Of a stretch of DNA of 64,000 bases, positions 22,429-32,904 are shown piece by piece (position 1 is the first letter of the stretch; each line of letters opens with the position of its first letter). The translations under genes were made by a program, and so were the position numbers. Origin of the DNA: Rugalucina vietnamica. Its lineage: Eukaryota > Mollusca > Bivalvia > Lucinida > Lucinidae. Location of the stretch: contig OZ024880.1 in NCBI GenBank assembly GCA_964017185.1, positions 43,909,071 to 43,973,070 on the forward strand. Direction: 5' to 3'. The notes below the pieces were generated by a model. It did not search any database. It saw only the letters and a list, made by a program, of their open reading frames with translations, and was not told the DNA's origin.

Positions 22429-22766
22429 TAAGTAGAAGAGAAATTGTGGTATCTGTGTTTGCGAAAACAAAGGCACTGTTCAGCTGTGCTGTTCTGCTCC
22501 TTTGTTTTCGCATAGGCGAAAATTCTGTTTTCTCATGATGCGGCTCAAATAATGGAGTCCTGGTGCGGGCTGGAATTACAAAGGAAGAGGATCTGTCATC
22601 TCCCTGATTGCAATTTAAATTGTCTTTTATTGATTCTTTCAGTTGCTTTAACTAAAACATCACTATAATTTATCATTTGTTTATGTAATATGGAATCAAA
22701 TCACCTGCTTTTCTCATTTAAACAAGAGGTCATGTAAGCTGTTAAAAAGTTAATTGAAGATGCTTC

Positions 22767-23062
22767 TCATCAGGATTATGTCCGTGACATGTATAACCCC
22801 TTGAACCCCACTTTTATGTAGCACAACTGAGGTATGTAGGGGTATACGGTCACCATATACCTATTTTTCTTATTTTTGTTCCAAAACATAGATTGTGGGT
22901 ACTTGTTAGAACTGCCTTGGCAAGGCAGTTATAATGTGTACCCACAATCAATGTTTTGAGCAAACATATTAAAATTAACCAAATTTTTCCAAAGAAATTT
23001 TCAATTTTTGCTTCTGAAAAATTCTCTATATATCGCATACATGTGCAAGTTTTTGTATTAAA
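22767..23062 (+). mobile_element. MITE-B copy (family description)
   Basis: MITE-B is about 270-300 bp. One end reads TCATCAGGAAAACATGTCCG and the other, read inward, TCATTATGAAAACTTGCCCA, so the termini are diverged inverted repeats. The centre is a palindrome around TGTGGGTACTCGTTAGAACC, followed by CGCCTCGCCGAGGCG and its complement. A CCCCTTAAACCCCACTTTT segment marks one arm and TTTTTCTTATTTTTGCTC the other. Non-coding. This copy has TTGGCAAGGC at the centre. Confidence 0.85.
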
Positions 23063-24235
23063 TGTGAGCCTTTTCTTCAGGAGTCACCAATGCACCAAAG
23101 GGAAGCAAAGTTTTGATAAACACTGTACCTCCCATTGCAAAAGCCTTGGTTGACTCTTTGTTACTTCACCCGGAGAAAGTTATCCTGTCCGTAGATTAAT
23201 TAAAGGGTACTAATGAGAGTTTACCCATCTATACTGATCAAATTGTTTACTGTATGCCTTCGTATTATTTTCATACAAAGTTTGAAATGCATATGTTTAA
23301 CCAAAATGGACTCATTGTCTACGCGCCAGCGTGTAGACTACTCTAAAGTTTGAGACTGACCTACTTACATAATTAAATTACAAGACAACTCATACACCTC
23401 TCTACAACTGCAACTGCATGTTTGAGTCTAGTGGCTTGACCATTGTGTTAGTAGGATTCCGGGTCGTTTCGCCAAGGACTGTGTAAACACCCAAAAACAA
23501 CCATGCAAACCTCCCTTTGGTTGGTAACATTTGTACCAATGGTGCAGTAGGTACCAAAAATGGGGTATATTGTTAAATTCATTGAACTGGTGCATGATTG
23601 CATTCTATCTAAGCAACAAGGGAATGAAATGAAACAACGTTATTGTGACGCTATATGGTCAGGTATGAAAGCTTTGACCGCGCCCCACCTGCCATTCTAT
23701 CCAAGCCACAACGGAATGAAATGAACCGACAGTATTGTGATGGTCGATTGTCAGGTATGAATGCTTTGACAGCGCAGCGTTTTATTTCTGTTCAGTCAAA
23801 TGTACCACGATGAAATGTAGTACGGTCAGATTCTTTGACATTCTAGTTTATATATGCGAAGCGTAGACCAAGCTTTTTGTTAAAGCTTATACTTGTAATG
23901 ATATAGTTATGAAGAAAACGATCACTAGACTTGTGACAGTCTGACCATGTTTTCTTGTCAGAGTTATTTCCCTTAAAGATTTCCTCTCATTTTCAATAAT
24001 TGAGAGATAATTATTTCATTATATTTGACTTGATTAGTCCTGTCTCCAGAGTGAAATAAATGACAATTATATTTGACACTTCGTCTGATCTTCTCATGGT
24101 TGACAGAAATGATTTGCTGAAAGTTTCATGGGAGCCTCTCACTGAATTATTATGGAAGACTATAATGACTTAACTCTTGCAGTCGAAAGTTGTCTATCGT
24201 CTGGTTCATCCTAGTGCCTAGTATGAAAGTACAAT
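23063..24235. other. Unassigned stretch with a 92-bp tandem duplication
   Basis: Bases 23601-23692 and 23693-23784 are diverged direct copies (CATTCTATCTAAGCAACAAG and CATTCTATCCAAGCCACAAC, both continuing into GGAATGAAATGAA and ending GGTATGAANGCTTTGAC). No ORF spans them. The rest shows nothing recognisable. Confidence 0.65.
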
Positions 24236-24239
24236 TTGT

Positions 24240-25430
24240 ATCTGTGAAAATTCATTCTTGACTCCTTACTACATTACGCAAACACCCCCATAAAAAATAC
24301 AGAGATTTATTTTCACATGTAAAAATTGAAAATTTCAGTGGAAAATCCGTGATATTTTTCTTATTTTTGCTCAAAACATAGGTTGTGGGTACTTAGAGCA
24401 TAAAAAATACAGAGAAATCTGTGATATTCATCTTACTTTTGCTCAAAACATAGGTTGTGGGTACACCATAGGTTGTGGGTACACACAATCCATGTCTTGG
24501 AGCAAAAATAAGAAAAATAGGTATACCCCTGTAAACCCCAGTTTCACTTCACTGCGGGGCACTTCTAATGCAACACTTAGCTTTTTGGACATAACTCAAA
24601 AATTAATGAACAGTTTAAAACTTTCAACAAATTTAATTCATCTACTTACGTATGTTTACTTTCTGTAATTTTCATAAAATTGGTGGACACAAATGCAATA
24701 AATTTGATGTTTATATGATATGACTGAAGAACAAAAAGTCACAATGCAGCTGGATGAACTGATAACTAAATGCAAGTTATTCGGATATCACAGCATTGAA
24801 GTTTATCATCAGTTAATATCCTGTGTGTCCACAATGGCCATGAACGACACAGGGACCCCTCCTCCTCATGGAAAAAAAATACTTAAGTATAATCAGGTAA
24901 ATTAATTTCATAACGAATCCATGTGGGATGTTTCTCCACTCGCCCACAAGGATCTATTTCAGTTATTGCAGCTTTCTTGAAACATCTCGGCATTTCGCAC
25001 ACGCCTGATTTTAAAACACACCCCAGAGATGACCAATAACGGCATTTCTTGGACTTAAACACATACACAGGAATTTTCTATTGCTTGAAAACTTGTCGTC
25101 AAGCTTGTGGGATTGGGGATACAGGCTATGAGCTGGATATGATACTTTTCTGAGAAGACGCTGTGATACTGTTTTACAAACTGTTCAATGGCGTGGCTAT
25201 TTTGCGACTTTTCATTTATGAGTCTTGTTAGATAAACTAAACATTTTATATGTTGTGGACATTCAATTTCAATAAAATCTACAGACAACAAGCAAACATG
25301 AAAATGACAATAAATTTGGTGGTTTATTTTCTGAGTTATGATGGCACATGTAAGTGTTGCGTTAGAAGTGCCCAGCAGTACACATAAAAGTGGGGGTCAA
25401 GGGGCTATACTTTTCGTGATGAGAGATACA
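24240..25430 (-). mobile_element. MITE-B copy, internally duplicated and split by element X
   Basis: The palindrome arm CATAGGTTGTGGGTAC appears three times (about 24378, 24449, 24467) instead of once. The CCCC/GGGG arm is divided by 829 bases (24551-25379) and resumes at CATAAAAGTGGGGGTCAAGG, ending at CGTGATGAG. Confidence 0.7.
24551..25379. mobile_element. Element X: 829-bp TIR element with ORF remnants
   Basis: The arms start ACTGCNGGGCACTTCTAANG and CAACACTTA in inverted orientation (two mismatches in about 30), with weaker similarity further in. A clean duplication is not visible. On the minus strand two overlapping frames, 25055-25291 (78 codons, e.g. CLVYLTRLINEKSQNSHAIE) and 24883-25068 (61 codons, e.g. 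CRYWSSLGCVLKSGVCEMPR), have protein-like composition and could be one decayed gene. I do not recognise it. Confidence 0.55.
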
Positions 25431-25893
25431 CCAACTCAGTAGCTCAGAATACTATAAATATACATACATCTTGACAGGGTTCAGCACCTCTGTGTGAAGC
25501 AAGTTTGTAGCATATGCGCAATTGAGTGTTGGCAAATTGATGTCCACATACAGTACATTCTTTTCTGAAGATTTGCTCCTTAAATTGAATCAAGAAGACC
25601 AAAAAAAAGGATGAACACTAAGCTTTGGTAAACTGCCTCTTTGAGACTCACTCCCCCAAAACAGTTTTGGTGCTTCATGACAATCTGGAATTGTGCCTCT
25701 TTGTGTGCTTTAGATGTGCTGTAATAAATATTGAATAAAAGAGCAGAAAATAAACAAAAGTTAAAACTCATTCCAAAATAACTCTTCTTTGATTAGTTTT
25801 ATGCCTTTAATTGTAACTTCTCATGTTACTAGAATTGCTAGAAGTTGCTCTGAAACATGCAATGATGACAACCTAATTGCTGCAAGACAGGAC
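25431..25893. other. Unassigned AT-rich stretch
   Basis: No coding, splice or repeat structure recognised. Confidence 0.45.
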
Positions 25894-25897
25894 ATAT

Positions 25898-26108
25898 GAG
25901 CCATGTCATGAGAAAAAAACATGTTTGTCTTATGCAAAAACAAAGACGCAAATCAGCGGCTCTGTTTTCGCTGTACAGGTAGTACAATGTCTCTTCTTAA
26001 ATCAGAAATTTCAAACTTCTAGCCTCTTTCTGTGACTATACAGGCTGGTTTGTGTTGGATCTGGTCGGAACCCCCGAAGACCACATTAATTTTCTTGCAT
26101 GGCGGCTC
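25898..26108 (+). mobile_element. MITE-A copy, shortened palindrome, duplication ATAT
   Basis: ATAT on both sides. About 20 bases of the palindrome centre are lost, leaving AAAGACGCAAATCAGCGGCTCTG. Confidence 0.85.
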
Positions 26109-26450
26109 ATATGAAAAAGGAGAAAGAACTACCATAAAGTCCTGATTTCAGTACACCTGATATTTTTCTGTAATTACTTTGTTATTCAATTGGCAATGGA
26201 ACTGGAATTGCTTTCTAAAGTGAGGCTTTCCCCACAAGCAGTCAAAGATTGCTCACATCCCCACTAACAGTGAAGGATTGCTAATGCAGTCTCTTTTTGG
26301 AGCTGTCAGAATTTTGGTCCACATGAGTATCAGGTGAACCTTTGGTAAATATCAGTTTTGCATGTGAGCATCTTTTGAATAATGGAAATCAGATACACTG
26401 GAAATTCTAACAATCAGTAGAAACTTCAGGCTTTCATTGAAGAATCCAAT
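26109..26450. other. Unassigned stretch
   Basis: Contains a local near-repeat (CAGTCAAAGATTGCTCACAT and CAGTGAAGGATTGCTAATGC). Nothing else recognised. Confidence 0.45.
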
Positions 26451-26454
26451 AATT

Positions 26455-26648
26455 GAGCCGTTTCATGACTAACAATGCAGTTTCCGAACAGGTCTGACAC
26501 AAATCAAGCTGTACAAGCACGGTGAGAGGCTGGAAATTTGAGATTTAAAAAGATGAGGCATTGTACTATCTGTGCAGTTACTGCACAGCTGGTCTGCACC
26601 TTTGTTTTCGCATATATGCAGATTGTTGGTTTTTGGATGTTGCGCTTC
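26455..26648 (-). mobile_element. MITE-A copy, deleted, duplication AATT
   Basis: Part of the core is missing (GCGAAAACAAAGG is lost on the long-arm side). AATT at 26451-26454 and 26649-26652. Confidence 0.85.
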
Positions 26649-26652
26649 AATT

Positions 26653-27057
26653 ATGTCTTGTGTGAGCTTTTCTACTTTATCACTTGGCATAGTTACATTT
26701 TTTGCTGGTATGACATGATTCAGCCAATGACTTTGTCCATTTTGTGACCCATGTTCCCTCCCTTGTGCTTTAATTCCACTTACTTACTCACTTCTCGAAA
26801 GTGTATACAAAATGCTTTGTCAATTCCCAGTCTCGTGATCTTCTTGTCAACTGAATATTCTATCACACACCACACCTTCTCAACTTCTAATGGTAGATCT
26901 TGGTCGATGCTTAATATCTAAAGGTGCTTCAGTGACTTTAGGATAGCCAACAACACTGCGTGGACCAGAACACCCAGGCAATGTCACCACCCAGGCAGAT
27001 TTTGTTGTTTTTCTTACTACATGTATTTGTTACAAAAATTTTCTCAGTTGTCATAAC
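26653..27057. other. Unassigned stretch
   Basis: No coding, splice or repeat structure recognised. Confidence 0.45.
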
Positions 27058-27062
27058 ATCAG

Positions 27063-28400
27063 CACGGCTAACAAACCTTTAAATGCGTAACCGCCGGTTA
27101 AGAAAGAAAATCCGATTCACGCCCTTCCGGTTGCGCATATGAAGACCATGAAAAGGTAAACAAAACACACACTACTAGGATCGATTGTTGATTATATTTT
27201 TGTACAGAAATATATCGATTATCTATGAATGCTATTTTGTCACTTATTTACTATTGTAAGTCAGCACCAAAGTAGCTCGCAAAATAATTTGATGGTCTTT
27301 GAGTTATTTATTCCCTTCTTCGAACCTGGTGTTCCAACAAGGCCAAAAGTCGGCGAAATACAACTAAAAATTGGTCAATTTGCTGGTAAATATCAAATTT
27401 TAGTGATTGTTCCACAACAAATTTACAGATATGTATTAACTAAATTGCATCTGATGTCTGTGCCAGTATTTCGTTGAGTTAGTGCCCGGCATTAACAATT
27501 TGAAGGGAAGGAAAAGATGGGTACGCATTTAATCATTAAAATATGAAGGATATATTTCAAGATACGTTTGAAAACCTCAACCTGTTCAAGTTATGGTATT
27601 TATTTCCCTGTAAAGCGTTTTGAAAGACATAAAACCAAGAAAAAACAAATTAAAGTATACAGAATGCGGTAAAATCGTCTTCATGAACAGGAATATCATG
27701 CATGTGAACTATTGTATTACATGTATTTCATAGACAGTTGGTATTATTTCATATCAAACATTTTCACTGCAAATATCACAAACACACCAAATTTGAGTAA
27801 GCACCTATTAAGAAAGGACGAGAGAATGTGACAATAATCTTCAGCGTAAAACAATTAACAAAAACAAAAACTTTAATACATGTGTTCTATAATGATTATA
27901 TATATAGCTATCATTCTAATGATTAAATTCGTAACCGAAATGTTGACACAGCTTTTAACCACATATGCATAGAATGCATTGGCCAGAGGCAACGAAACTG
28001 TCACCAGATCTCACACAATGTTAAAATCATCTGCGCACTGTATTGCTTTCCGTTAATATGGACGTAATGAGCGGAAATCTAAAAATATCCCTGCGACTGA
28101 CCCACATTTTCGTCGTGTACAATGCAATCCCAACATGTGTTTTGGGGTAGGGAATAAAAATCATGATTATAAAGAAAAAATTCTGGAAATCCTTTGGGGT
28201 CCAAATATAGCAATGTCTAACTAATAAAATAGCATTGAGAGAATTATAATATTTGTCTTCGAATCGAAATATTTTACTCGGAAACACGAGCTGCTAAAGT
28301 TTGTTTACCTTTTGTTGGTCATCTGATGCGAAACCGGAAGGACATGAATCGGATTTCTTTTCTTAACCGCGGTTACGCATTTAAAGGTTTGTTAGCCGTG
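27063..28400. mobile_element. Element J: CACGG-ended TIR element with a 5-bp duplication
   Basis: The first and last about 100 bases (27063-27165 and 28298-28400) are inverted repeats starting CACGGCTAACAAACCTTTAA, with scattered substitutions and a few indels. ATCAG lies immediately on both sides (27058-27062, 28401-28405), an exact 5-bp duplication. The right copy is also the first bases of a MITE-B end, so J landed at the edge of that MITE. CAC termini plus 5-bp duplications are known for the Transib/RAG group; CMC elements also have CAC ends but usually make 2-4 bp duplications. No transposase ORF: frames of 82 and 86 codons (27229-27477, 28027-28287) lack recognisable motifs. Confidence 0.8.
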
Positions 28401-28670
28401 ATCAGGAAAACATGTCGGTGAAATGTTTACCCCTTTAAACCCCACTTTTATGTAGAAAAACTTTGGTTTGCAGGGGTATACCTAATTTTCTTATTTTGAT
28501 CCAAAACACACATTGTGGGTACTCGTTAGAACCGCCTCGCCGAGGCGGTTCTAGCATGTACCCACAATGTATGTTTTGAGTGAAAATATTTAAAAATCAA
28601 AATTTTCAATTTTTGCTTTTGAAAAACATCTGAATATATTGCATGTTTGTGTTTTCGAAATGATACAGCT
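28401..28670 (+). mobile_element. MITE-B copy at the edge of element J
   Basis: Starts ATCAGGAAAACATGTCGGTG and has an intact palindrome centre CCGCCTCGCCGAGGCGG near 28530-28546. Confidence 0.85.
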
Positions 28671-29170
28671 GACTTCTTTCCATGATTTATAAAATTCAGG
28701 AGAAATTTTGTCATCCACAAAGGGATGTAAAAGCCAGCAAAAATATGCAATATAATAACAGTAAATTGACATTGACACATGGCTTGAATGGGACAAATCA
28801 ATCTCTTGAGGTTCCATACAAAAATACATGTACTTTTGCAAGCGATATAAAGTATAATATTTTTAACTATCAACCTGTTCTTGTTGTTATGACTATAATA
28901 GAACAATTCTAATTAAAGAACATCCATCAAATGCATTTGAATAAAGAGACTACGAAAATTATACTTCGAAATTTCATTCATGTATTTCTTTCTCTGTCTA
29001 TAAGAGCTTATGAAAGCAGACCAGTTCTTAAATCCATATCTCTGTCACTCTTTAACTGGTTTTATTTCCTCCTTTGTATGCCTTTTCATGATAATAAACT
29101 CAACCGAAATCTGTGGCATCCCAAAAGAACATATCTACAGAAACTGTTCGATATCTTTTTCTGAAGGCCA
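28671..29170. other. Unassigned stretch
   Basis: AT-rich. Short frames on both strands overlap one another and look random. Confidence 0.45.
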
Positions 29171-29172
29171 AA

Positions 29173-29656
29173 GAAGAACTAGAAAGATGGACAGATTGAT
29201 GCTGTAAATAGTAATTAAGTCCCCTTGAGAGTAGTAAAACTAACATCTTAATATAGAATGGCCTGCTTTTAGACTTTTAGGCTTTTTAGCTCACCTGAGC
29301 CAAAGGCACACAGGTGAGCTTATAGGATAGGCAGGCACCCGGCGTCCGTCCGGCGTCCGTCCGTCCGTCGTCCACCATTTTCAAAGATCTTCTTCTCTGA
29401 AACCGCTAGGCCAACTTATTGACTAAAGCCAAATTTTATATGAAGCATCTATAGGAAGGGGGAACCAATCATGAACAGGAAACGTTGCGGATAAAAGAAA
29501 TCCATTGTAAATAGAAACTGTACACTCTTCAAAGAGACCTAGGTAGTTTTTTTTTTTCTGGTGGCAAGCTAGAACTAGAATGACTGACAGATTGATACTG
29601 CAAATAGTAATTAAGTCCCCTTGAGAAAAGTAAAACTAACACCTTAATATTGAATG
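29173..29656. repeat. Direct repeat of about 88 bp flanking a family F fragment
   Basis: Bases 29173-29261 and 29568-29656 share AGATTGATNCTGNAAATAGT, then AATTAAGTCCCCTTGAGA and AGTAAAACTAACA. The 300 bases between them hold the F1 fragment. Confidence 0.75.
29284..29480 (+). repeat. Family F fragment (AGCTCACCTGAGC / GTCC repeat), copy F1
   Basis: Starts TTTTTAGCTCACCTGAGCC, followed by a small hairpin with CAGGTGAGCTTATAG, then a CGTCCGTCC array (29338-29373) and TCTTCTCTGAAACCGCTAGG. It ends after AAGGGGGAACCAATC, so it is truncated relative to 46161-47710. Confidence 0.8.
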
Positions 29657-29743
29657 GTGAAATGGCTTCCTTATTTGGCCTGTATTGAAGACTAGATACA
29701 GATTGAAACTCAGTATCTGTAGTTTTATATTAAACTCCCAAAT

Positions 29744-29953
29744 GAGGTTTCGAGGTTATAAAACTTTTTTCATGCTCAACTATCAGAAGCTGAGATTACA
29801 TTTTAACATTTATGAGCAGGATAAATTACTAGTTTTAAGAGTTTGAAGCTAATTATTCCACTAATTTTGACAATTTCAACAATTCGGAGCAGTTGAAGTT
29901 TCATGCGCAGCTGAGGTGAGCTTCAATAAGTTTTATAACCACAAGACAAGGTG
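29744..29953. mobile_element. Family C element, copy 1
   Basis: The diverged TIR CGAGGTTATAAAACTTTTTTCATGCTCA is followed by ACATTTATGAGCAGGATAAATTACTAG and ends with AAGTTTTATAACC. It is the most decayed of four copies. Confidence 0.7.
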
Positions 29954-30175
29954 CAAATTCTTCAACAGCCTGCTCAGCAAGGGTCTCGAAAAAGTTTTCC
30001 TCATTTTAAGTTATCATTAATGACTGAATATTTTGCCATATTAAATTGGAACATGACCTGTAATGCACTTAAAGCTGGCTTTTTTTCGCAAGGGAAGTCA
30101 GTCATTTGTATCATGGCCCCTAAGGGGAAAATTAGCAGGCTTAAATGCCAGGATTGAACCTTCGATGATCAAATC

Positions 30176-30415
30176 CAGGTCCCGAGGTTGTAAAACTTTT
30201 TTCATGCTCAGATCAGCTGAGACTAAAATTTATCCTGCTCATAAATGTTAAAATGCCAACAATTTTAACATTTATTAGCAGGATAAATTACAGACTTTGG
30301 ACTTCTAAACCTTTAATTTCAATATATTTGGACTATTTCAGTATTTATGAGGAATTGATATTTCAAGCTCAGCTGAGCTGAGCATGAAAAATGTTTTATA
30401 ACCTCAGGACCAGGT
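30176..30415. mobile_element. Family C element, copy 2
   Basis: Ends CCAGGTCCCGAGGTTGTAAA and TTTTATAACCTCAGGACC are inverted. The centre holds the short hairpin AAAATGCCAACAATTTTAACATTT and two GAGCAGGATAAATT-type blocks. GCTCAGCTGAGCTGAGC clusters lie near the termini. Confidence 0.8.
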
Positions 30416-30611
30416 GGTGCCAAAGATGTGCTGTAGTTATAAATTCCTGCTTAAGTAGCTGGAGTGTTAGCAGGGATTTATAACCACAAATTGGATTGGA
30501 AGTGAATGGTTTAAAGACTCTAAATGTTTAAATCCCTGATATTCCGAGGCCCATAGGGGCCAGCTACTTGGGACAAGACTGGTGCATTATGACAGATTTG
30601 CAGTTACATGT

Positions 30612-30846
30612 GAGCTGCGCCATGAGAAAACCGGATTTTTGCCTATGCGAAAACAAAGGCGCAGATCAGCTTCGCAGTAACTGCGAAGCTGATCAGTGCC
30701 TTTGTTTTCACTAAACGGATAGTACAATTGATCTTCTTCTCAAATACGAAATTTCAAGCGTCTATCCATCTTCGGAAGCTACACAGACCAGTTTGTGTCA
30801 GCTCTGGTCGGAAACCCCGAAGACCGGTTTTCTCGCGACGCGGCTC
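30612..30846 (+). mobile_element. MITE-A copy, duplication ATGT
   Basis: Complete, perfect palindrome core. ATGT at 30608-30611 and 30847-30850. Confidence 0.92.
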
Positions 30847-30850
30847 ATGT

Positions 30851-31260
30851 ATAATAGGATGAATGCACTTGACATCTGATAGAGACCTTAATTAGTCATC
30901 CTATATTCAGTCTAATAGAAGTTGATGCATTTTATAGCAGGTTTAGCTGTTCAAAAGCTGCAAATCATCAACAGGCTGTGTTTGCCTGAGCTCTTCAAAA
31001 GGAATTTCAATTCCTGCAGCCATCATTTATTCATAAATCCAATAAAATTGTTTCACTTGTTCATTTACATTTGCAGAAATGCCTGTTGATTTCCTCCTCA
31101 GCTGAGTGCTATTAAAGCATGGAGTGCAATGGCTGGATTCTGATTGGTACCCACCAACTTGAGGGGTGTACAAGGAGAGATGCAATGGTCAGTTGACAGT
31201 TACTGCCAGTTTGGGTAAAGTTTGTTTCTTGTCATCAAACACAATACTGTGAATGAAGAC
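30851..31260. other. Unassigned stretch
   Basis: A possible acceptor (TTACATTTGCAG, about 31074-31079) has no matching donor within a plausible open frame. Confidence 0.4.
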
Positions 31261-31264
31261 AGTT

Positions 31265-31381
31265 GAGCCTGTGCATGAGAAAACCAACAATTTGAGTTCC
31301 GACCAGGTCTGACACAAACTGGGCTGTACATTCACAGAAAATGGATAGAGGCTTGAAATTTTGGATTTAGAAAGTAGAGGT
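31265..31381 (-). mobile_element. MITE-A fragment (long arm only)
   Basis: GAGCCTGTGCATGAGAAAACC through TTGGATTTAGAAAGTAGAGG. The palindrome and short arm are missing. Confidence 0.85.
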
Positions 31382-31506
31382 ATCTTCTGAAAAATAATTA
31401 ATTTCTTGAGACCCATAACACAGAATGTTACAACCCAGATGTTGTGAGATGTGTTGATCGTCCGTCAATCTAATTCAGTGGCGACAAAGTTTATTTGATA
31501 ACGGTA

Positions 31507-31989
31507 GTGTATAACATCAAATACAAACCAAGGTTGCGTTATAAGTTTGGCTCCGTATATTTGCTTTTGGCATGAATCTATTTTAAGCCCTCGTCACACA
31601 TAAGCAAGAATCACTCCACATAGATTTGCATTTTATTGTGAAAATGAATTTTTGTCCTCTTTCCTCAACTAACATAGCTATTGACTGGGACATAAAGCAA
31701 TACCTCAAACAAATGAAAAGTAGTTTTCGCAATTAAACACAAGTCTACGTCGAGATATTTGCTTATGTGTGACAAGGCCGTAAATGACACAATTTTAGAG
31801 CCAGCAACTGACTCAAGTACAAAATCTAGTTCAGATACTGTTTTAAAGTATTGTGGAACCAATTTTCAGTATGACAGTTTTGTTTGGCATAATTTCTTGG
31901 ACTCAGATAAAAAGAGAAAGAAGCCTTATGATTTCATTGATTTGTCTGGTGTGAGCCTGGCCTTAGGAAAACCTGCTTTGTCATAATTG
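31507..31989 (+). pseudogene. Possible coding remnant split by MITE-R
   Basis: Bases 31781-31989 translate without stops as NDTILEPATDSSTKSS, then FQYDSFVWHNFLDSDKKRKK and PYDFIDLSGVSLALGKPALS, ending in TAA. The composition is balanced and protein-like. If the MITE at 31587-31780 and one TAA copy are removed, the frame continues upstream (CVISLAPYICFWHES) to about 31507. I see no convincing splice sites. It could be a terminal exon, a retrogene piece or chance; I do not recognise the protein. Confidence 0.25.
31587..31780. mobile_element. MITE-R with TAA duplication
   Basis: Left GCCCTCGTCACACATAAGCAA and right TTGCTTATGTGTGACAAGGCCG are inverted, with TAA on each side (31584-31586, 31781-31783). 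A 3-bp TAA target and GGCC-YTGTCACAC-type ends fit PIF/Harbinger MITEs. Confidence 0.65.
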
Positions 31990-32147
31990 AGCCACGACCC
32001 AAGAAATCCTGTCCTTGGAGTTTCTGACCAGGTCTGACACAAGCTGGCCTGTACAGTCACAGAAGTAGGTTAGAAGCTTGAGATTTCAGATTTATATCTC
32101 ATTGATGAATTGTACTATCCGAGTAGCGAAAACAAAGGCGTTGATCA
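31989..32147 (-). mobile_element. MITE-A fragment
   Basis: Long arm plus the first palindrome arm (GCGAAAACAAAGGCGTTGATC), then lost. A further degraded piece with GATCAGCTTGGGCAG and TCTGATCTGTGCC is at about 32401-32558. Confidence 0.8.
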
Positions 32148-32667
32148 TCAGTTCAGTTTGTATGTTGCTATGTTGACTTTAAGACAATCACTTTGTATTA
32201 AATTTGCACAAATGATAGTATTTTAGGGGGACAGCTTGTTTCTTACCAGTGGTTTGAAAATCATGGGCAGGTTTACTTGTAAGTTGGCTCAAATAATTGT
32301 GATACCTATGCTGTATTGGTCTATATTGAATTTTGCACAAATTAGCGTTGAAGTAAGAAAAACTGTCTTCCTGATTTCTGACTATTCTAACCTTAAAACC
32401 AGCCTGCACAGTCAGACCTGTTAATTATCTTGAAATTTAAGACTCAAAGTTTGTCAAATTGTGCTTAAATCAAATAACATGCTAACAGATCAGCTTGGGC
32501 AGATGCATGTCTGATCTGTGCCTTTGTTGGTTGTATAGGCAGGAACCAATGTTTCTAAAGACGCAGATAGAACCTTAAAAACAGACCTATTGTCACTTCT
32601 ACAAATTGTTTGTACAGTGTGAAGCTGAATGTTGTTCTGCTAGTCACAAGGAAATCCAGTTAACATA

Positions 32668-32901
32668 GAGCATGTTTGTGAGAAAAGCAACAATTTGGGT
32701 TCAGACCAGGTCTAACACAAACTGACCTGTACAGTCACAGGTGCAGGATAGAAGCTTGAGATTTCGGATTTAAAAAAAAGAGGAATTGTACTATCCGTGT
32801 AGCGAAAACAAAGGCACTGATCAGCTGTGCAGTTACTGCACAGCTGATCTGCGCCTTTGTTTTTGCATAAGCAAATTGTTGGTTTTCTGATGCAGCAGCT
32901 C
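32668..32901 (-). mobile_element. MITE-A copy with the GCTGTGCAG core variant
   Basis: The palindrome core is GATCAGCTGTGCAGTTACTGC and complement rather than the CTTCGC form, marking a subfamily also seen at 33820, 44662 and 45205. Confidence 0.85.
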
Positions 32902-32904
32902 ACA

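Larger units (their letters stand above)
19710..22546 (-). mobile_element. MITE-A copy split by element Q
   Basis: The long arm (19710-19810) ends at TTGAAATTTTGGATA. The MITE resumes at 22431 with AGTAGAAGAG, the next bases of its consensus (GGATTTAAGTAGAAGAG), and ends at GCGGCTC. Element Q therefore landed at a TA inside this copy. Confidence 0.9.

Noticed and set aside
28526-28906. 126-codon minus-strand frame
   Set aside because: Runs across a MITE-B copy into unique sequence with a competing overlapping frame; not coding.
31060-31110. Possible exon after TTACATTTGCAG
   Set aside because: No donor within an open frame and a stop soon after in all frames.
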